NCBI GenBank assembly: GCA_913056415.1
Contig: CAJXNA010000068.1
Coordinates: forward strand, 1-8,893
DNA: 8,893 nucleotides
Direction of reading: 5' to 3'
Source of the DNA: an uncultured Chloroflexota bacterium
Lineage (GTDB): Bacteria > Chloroflexota > Dehalococcoidia > SM23-28-2 > RBG-16-64-32
The notes under the pieces were generated by a model that made no database searches, was not told where the DNA came from, and was given only the letters and a program-made list of their open reading frames with translations. The position numbers were made by a program, and so were the translations under genes. Below are positions 6,279-8,893 of this stretch, in pieces (the first letter of the stretch is position 1; the number at the start of each line of letters is the position of its first letter).

Positions 6279-7160
6279 ATGCCGCCTTCATCCATATCAG
6301 TACGCGTTCCCGCCACCAGCGCCAATCTAGGTCCCGGCTTCGACTGCCTGGGGTTGGCGCTGGACGTCTGGGCCACCATCACTCTGTCTACGAAGGCGTC
6401 CCAGGGCGATCACCCTCTGGCCCGCATGGCCGATAACGCCGCTCGCGCTCTCTTCGCCGCCGCCGAACTGCCGCCTCCCCCCGGCTACGCAGCCACTTAC
6501 GAAGGCTCTATCCCTATCGCACGTGGGCTGGGCGCCTCCGCCGTCGCCCGCGCCGGCGGCGTCCTCGCCGCCAACGCCCTCGCCGGTGACCCGTTCGACC
6601 GCGAGCACCTCCTATTCCTGGCGGCGGAGCTGGAGGGCCACGCCGATAACGTAGCGCCAGCGCTGTTCGGTAGCCTCCAGGTGGTAGTACGAGGCCGCCA
6701 GAAGATCACCCGTATGGGCGTGCCTCTGCCGGAGGGGCTCAAGGCCGTCCTTCTGGTGCCGGAGCTGCGCATGCCCACCCAGAAGAGCCGCAAGCTCCTT
6801 CCTCAATCGCTTTCGCGGGCTGACGCGGTGCACAACGCCTCCCGCGCCGCCCTGCTCGTCGCCGCCCTGGGCCAGGGTCGGTTCGACCTCCTGGATGAGG
6901 CGATGAAGGACCGGCTCCACCAGCCAGCCCGCGCCAAACTGCTTCCGGGGATGTACAGCATCTTCGATGCGGCCAAGGCGGCCGGCGCCCACTGCGCTTA
7001 CCTCTCCGGCGGCGGCTCTACGATCTGCGCCCTCTGCAGCGACAACGAACGGGGGATCGCGGACGCGATGCTGGAGGCCGCCAGCAGTCGCGAGGTGGCG
7101 GCGGAGACGCTGATCACCACTCCCACGGAACGGGGAGCGGAGATCGTGGAGACGAACTAG
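6279..7160 (+). CDS. thrB: Homoserine kinase
   Basis: ThrB phosphorylates homoserine to O-phosphohomoserine, the last step before threonine synthase. It is a GHMP kinase of 293 residues, close to the family's usual 300. Motif 1 is VPATSANLGPGFDCLGLALD (10-29). The nucleotide-binding motif 2 reads PIARGLGASAVA (79-90), where most relatives have GLGSSA. EGHADNVAPALFG (119-131) carries the conserved acidic and amide residues. Motif 3 is LSGGGSTICAL (242-252), compared with the common LSGSGPT. I chose the ATG at 6279 because the conserved VPATSANLG follows at the usual distance; a TTG at 6255 would add eight residues and lacks support. A weak CAGG lies 8-9 bases upstream. The stop codon touches the lysC start. 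Substrate choice within the GHMP family rests on motif 1 and on the neighbour lysC. Confidence 0.93.
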   Translation: MPPSSISVRVPATSANLGPGFDCLGLALDVWATITLSTKASQGDHPLARMADNAARALFAAAELPPPPGYAATYEGSIPIARGLGASAVARAGGVLAANALAGDPFDREHLLFLAAELEGHADNVAPALFGSLQVVVRGRQKITRMGVPLPEGLKAVLLVPELRMPTQKSRKLLPQSLSRADAVHNASRAALLVAALGQGRFDLLDEAMKDRLHQPARAKLLPGMYSIFDAAKAAGAHCAYLSGGGSTICALCSDNERGIADAMLEAASSREVAAETLITTPTERGAEIVETN

Positions 7161-8378
7161 GTGGCGCTTATCGTCCAGAAGTACGGCGGCACCTCGGTCG
7201 CCAACGCCGAGCGTATCCAGAGCGTGGCCGGCCGCATCGCCCGGCAGGCGGAGGCGGGAGACCGCCTGGTGGTCGTCGTCTCCGCCATGGGAGACACTAC
7301 CGATGAGCTGCTGGCGCTGGCTAACCAGATGACCGACGAGCCGGAGGAGCGGGAGCTGGACCTTCTCCTCTCCACGGGGGAGATCGTCTCCTCAACGCTA
7401 CTGGCGATGGCGCTGAAGCATATCGGTCATCCGGCGATCGCTCTGTCCGGCGCTCAGGCGGGCATCGGCACGGACAAGCGCTACGGGCGGGCCCGTATCC
7501 TGAAGGTGGACCCGCACCGCGTAGAGGCGGCGCTGAAGCGTGGCAACGTGGTGATCGTGGCCGGGTTCCAGGGGACGACGGAGGAGCTGGACGTTACCAC
7601 TCTGGGCCGCGGCGGCTCCGACACTACCGCAGTCGCCCTGACGGCGGCGCTCAAGGCGGAGCGCTGCGAGATCTACACCGATGTCGACGGCATATACACG
7701 GCCGACCCCCGCATCGAGCCCAGGGCGTCCAAGCTGGAGTCGGTCAGCTATGAGGAGATGCTGGAGCTGGCCAGCTACGGGGCGAAGGTCATGCACCCGC
7801 GGGCGGTGGAGCTTGGCGCCCTATTTCAGGTACCGATCCTGGTGGCCTCCAGCTTCGTGGAGACGCCCGGCACGCTCATCGGAGGTGCGAGCATGATGGA
7901 GCAACGGAACAAGGTGACGGGCATCGCCGGGGACACGGACGTGGCCCGGATCACGATTCGGGGGGTGCCGGACCAGCCCGGGATCGCGGCGCGGCTGTTC
8001 CAGCCGCTGGCCGAGGGCGGTATAAGCGTGGACACGATAGTCCAGAACGCGAGCGTGGAGCGGCTGACGGACCTGACGTTCACTGTGACGCGGTCGGACC
8101 TGGGGCGGGCGATGGAGATCGTGAAGCCGGTGGCGGCGGAGATCGGGGCGCCGGAGGTGCTGGCGGACACGCACCTGGCGAAGGTGAGCGTGGTGGGGTC
8201 GGGGATGCAGTCCGGGCCGGGCTACGCGGGCCGGATGTTCCAGACGCTGTACGAGGCGGGGATCAACATCGAGCTGATCACGACGAGCGAGATCCGGATC
8301 ACCTGCCTTATCGAGGAGGCGCAGGTGCCGAAGGCGGTGCGGGCGCTGCACAAGGCGTTCGAGCTGGAGGAGGGGTAG
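7161..8378 (+). CDS. lysC: Aspartate kinase with two ACT regulatory domains
   Basis: LysC phosphorylates aspartate to aspartyl phosphate, the entry step to lysine, methionine, threonine and (in many bacteria) diaminopimelate. The 405 residues match the monofunctional lysine-sensitive type, not the fused homoserine dehydrogenase form. The catalytic domain (1-240) has KYGGTSV (7-13), STGEIVSS (71-78), GRGGSDTTA (149-157) and YTDVDGIYTADPR (172-184). Two ACT domains follow: about 263-335, with GVPDQPGIAARLF (268-280), and about 341-405, with VSVVGSGMQ (342-350). These domains normally give feedback inhibition by lysine, alone or with threonine. The GTG start comes directly after the thrB stop, with GGAGA at 7149-7153 upstream, so the two are co-expressed. 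An internal Shine-Dalgarno and ATG pair at codon 245 is described separately. The 3' end is unusually G-rich and overlaps the convergent gene by 71 bases. Confidence 0.96.
   Translation: MALIVQKYGGTSVANAERIQSVAGRIARQAEAGDRLVVVVSAMGDTTDELLALANQMTDEPEERELDLLLSTGEIVSSTLLAMALKHIGHPAIALSGAQAGIGTDKRYGRARILKVDPHRVEAALKRGNVVIVAGFQGTTEELDVTTLGRGGSDTTAVALTAALKAERCEIYTDVDGIYTADPRIEPRASKLESVSYEEMLELASYGAKVMHPRAVELGALFQVPILVASSFVETPGTLIGGASMMEQRNKVTGIAGDTDVARITIRGVPDQPGIAARLFQPLAEGGISVDTIVQNASVERLTDLTFTVTRSDLGRAMEIVKPVAAEIGAPEVLADTHLAKVSVVGSGMQSGPGYAGRMFQTLYEAGINIELITTSEIRITCLIEEAQVPKAVRALHKAFELEEG
7881..7895 (+). promoter_or_regulatory. Internal ribosome binding site and start for an aspartokinase beta subunit
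   Basis: GGAGGT at 7881-7886 is a full consensus Shine-Dalgarno sequence. Six bases later comes an ATG (7893-7895), followed at once by a second ATG (7896-7898), both in the lysC frame (codons 245 and 246). Translation from here would give a 161-residue protein made only of the linker and the two ACT domains. In Bacillus subtilis aspartokinase II and in Corynebacterium, lysC encodes an alpha subunit and an in-frame beta subunit that starts at nearly the same residue. By analogy this LysC may form an alpha2-beta2 enzyme. The start is seen in the sequence; its use is inferred. Confidence 0.65.
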
Positions 8379-8877
8379 GGGACGGGAGAACGCCGCCGAG
8401 AACCCAGAACCTAGAGCCCTGCGTACGATCAAGGGTTTTCGACGTTCGATCAAGGGGAGTTCCGTGTCTGATTTTTGATGGTTCGCTGACGATTGTGTCT
8501 GCGGTTTGATGGTTTGGCAAGGTTTGCGGATTTCGAAGGGCCAAGGCGAATCTGAGGGCGGGGTCCGCGGCTTCGTTTTTATTGATGGTTTGACGTTCGG
8601 CCATTGAGCGGGCGCGTTCCATCATAGCGTTCAGGAGCAGGACGGCGACCTGCTCCGCCTTACGCTGCTTGAGGCGGTGGCGGGCGGCGAGGTTGAGGAG
8701 GGCCTGTCTAGTCTCGGGGATGGTGGCGAGGATGAGGCCGAGGTGGGCGAACTGAGCGGAGCGGCGGCCGTGCTTGAGGGCGTTGAGGTTGCCGGGTTTG
8801 CCGCCGGCGCCGGGGCGGCGGCCGCCACGCCGGTTCGGCTTGGAGGCTAGAGGTTGGGCGCTGGCGGTGGAAGTCAT
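8308..8877 (-). CDS. Uncharacterised protein with Arg/Gly-rich NALKHG motif (repeat-family gene)
   Basis: This 189-residue protein has no function I can assign. Residues 15-38 hold RRGGRRPGAGGKPGN followed by LNALKHG, a basic glycine-rich motif that also occurs at the N-termini of some phage small terminases and other mobile-element proteins. Residues 40-100 are helical and basic, including ARHRLKQRKAEQVAVLLLNA (65-84), which may bind nucleic acid. Residues about 97-151 match the decayed remnant at 967-1146. The tail (about 153-189) is rich in Pro and Ala. It lies outside the region shared with the remnant, and its last 23 residues are read antisense to the lysC 3' end, so the original C-terminus may have been lost. 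The ATG at 8875-8877 has no clear ribosome binding site, and an upstream start beyond the window is possible. The gene converges on lysC. Confidence 0.6.
   Translation of the reverse strand: MTSTASAQPLASKPNRRGGRRPGAGGKPGNLNALKHGRRSAQFAHLGLILATIPETRQALLNLAARHRLKQRKAEQVAVLLLNAMMERARSMAERQTINKNEAADPALRFALALRNPQTLPNHQTADTIVSEPSKIRHGTPLDRTSKTLDRTQGSRFWVLGGVLPSPTPPPARTPCAAPAPPSAPAPPR
8424..8600 (-). repeat. Right copy of an inverted repeat shared with 967-1146
   Basis: The reverse complement of this stretch aligns with 967-1146, with one single-base length difference and many substitutions. Similarity stops on both sides at the same point, TTGATCGT followed by one variable base and CG. Inside it, CGATCAAGGG occurs twice, 21 bases apart (8426-8435 and 8447-8456), and TGATGGTT occurs three times (8476-8483, 8507-8514, 8583-8590). 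It covers the C-terminal part of the minus-strand gene. The copies lie about 7.3 kb apart in opposite orientation. Confidence 0.7.
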
Positions 8878-8893
8878 GGCTGGTAGAGGGGAC

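Noticed and set aside
7821..8453. 210-codon minus-strand open frame opposite lysC
   Set aside because: Arg/His/Leu-rich translation typical of the strand opposite a GC-rich gene; the only meaningful part belongs to the repeat segment.
8308..8877. Calling the right-edge gene a phage terminase small subunit
   Set aside because: Only the short basic Gly-rich NALKHG motif is shared; there are no neighbouring phage genes and the rest of the protein does not match.
1..8893. CRISPR array, tRNA or rRNA genes
   Set aside because: No regularly spaced direct repeats and no cloverleaf or rRNA sequence was seen on either strand.

Overview
The window is GC-rich bacterial DNA in which almost all coding sequence lies on the + strand. 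The gene set and order (pdxS, pdxT, a GNAT-like protein, an R3H/SpoIIIAA-like ATPase, tmk, then thrB and lysC), together with a secreted protein carrying carboxypeptidase-regulatory-like repeats, suggest a Chloroflexota bacterium, probably of the Dehalococcoidia/SAR202 kind. This placement rests on recognised protein families and gene order, not on a database search.

Layout. Positions 1-658 (minus strand) hold the start of a secreted surface-type protein that runs off the left edge; it has a signal peptide and a perfect TATAAT box upstream. Positions 659-966 are noncoding and pyrimidine-rich. Positions 967-1146 (+ strand) are a decayed remnant of a repeated gene family. Next comes pdxS (1208-2095) with its own promoter, and then a 162-base gap. 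A tight cluster follows: pdxT (2258-2884), a two-domain GNAT-like protein (2881-3813), a SpoIIIAA/Ycf45-type ATPase with an R3H domain (3817-5349) and tmk (5352-5990), closed by a terminator-like hairpin. After a 288-base spacer come thrB (6279-7160) and lysC (7161-8378), abutting with no gap. The right edge holds a minus-strand gene (8308-8877) that converges on lysC and is the full-length relative of the left remnant.

How the genes work together. PdxS and PdxT form the DXP-independent pyridoxal 5'-phosphate synthase. Tmk makes dTDP for DNA synthesis. ThrB and LysC belong to the aspartate family pathway: LysC makes aspartyl phosphate at its entry and ThrB phosphorylates homoserine on the threonine branch. 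The roles of the GNAT-like and R3H ATPase proteins in the pdxT-tmk cluster cannot be read from the sequence.

Most notable points: (1) two copies of one uncharacterised gene family, one intact and one decayed, lie in inverted orientation on either side of the 7.3 kb metabolic block; (2) inside lysC a consensus Shine-Dalgarno sequence precedes tandem in-frame ATGs exactly where other bacteria start a separate aspartokinase beta subunit. Apart from the repeat family, I see no evidence of an undescribed system.
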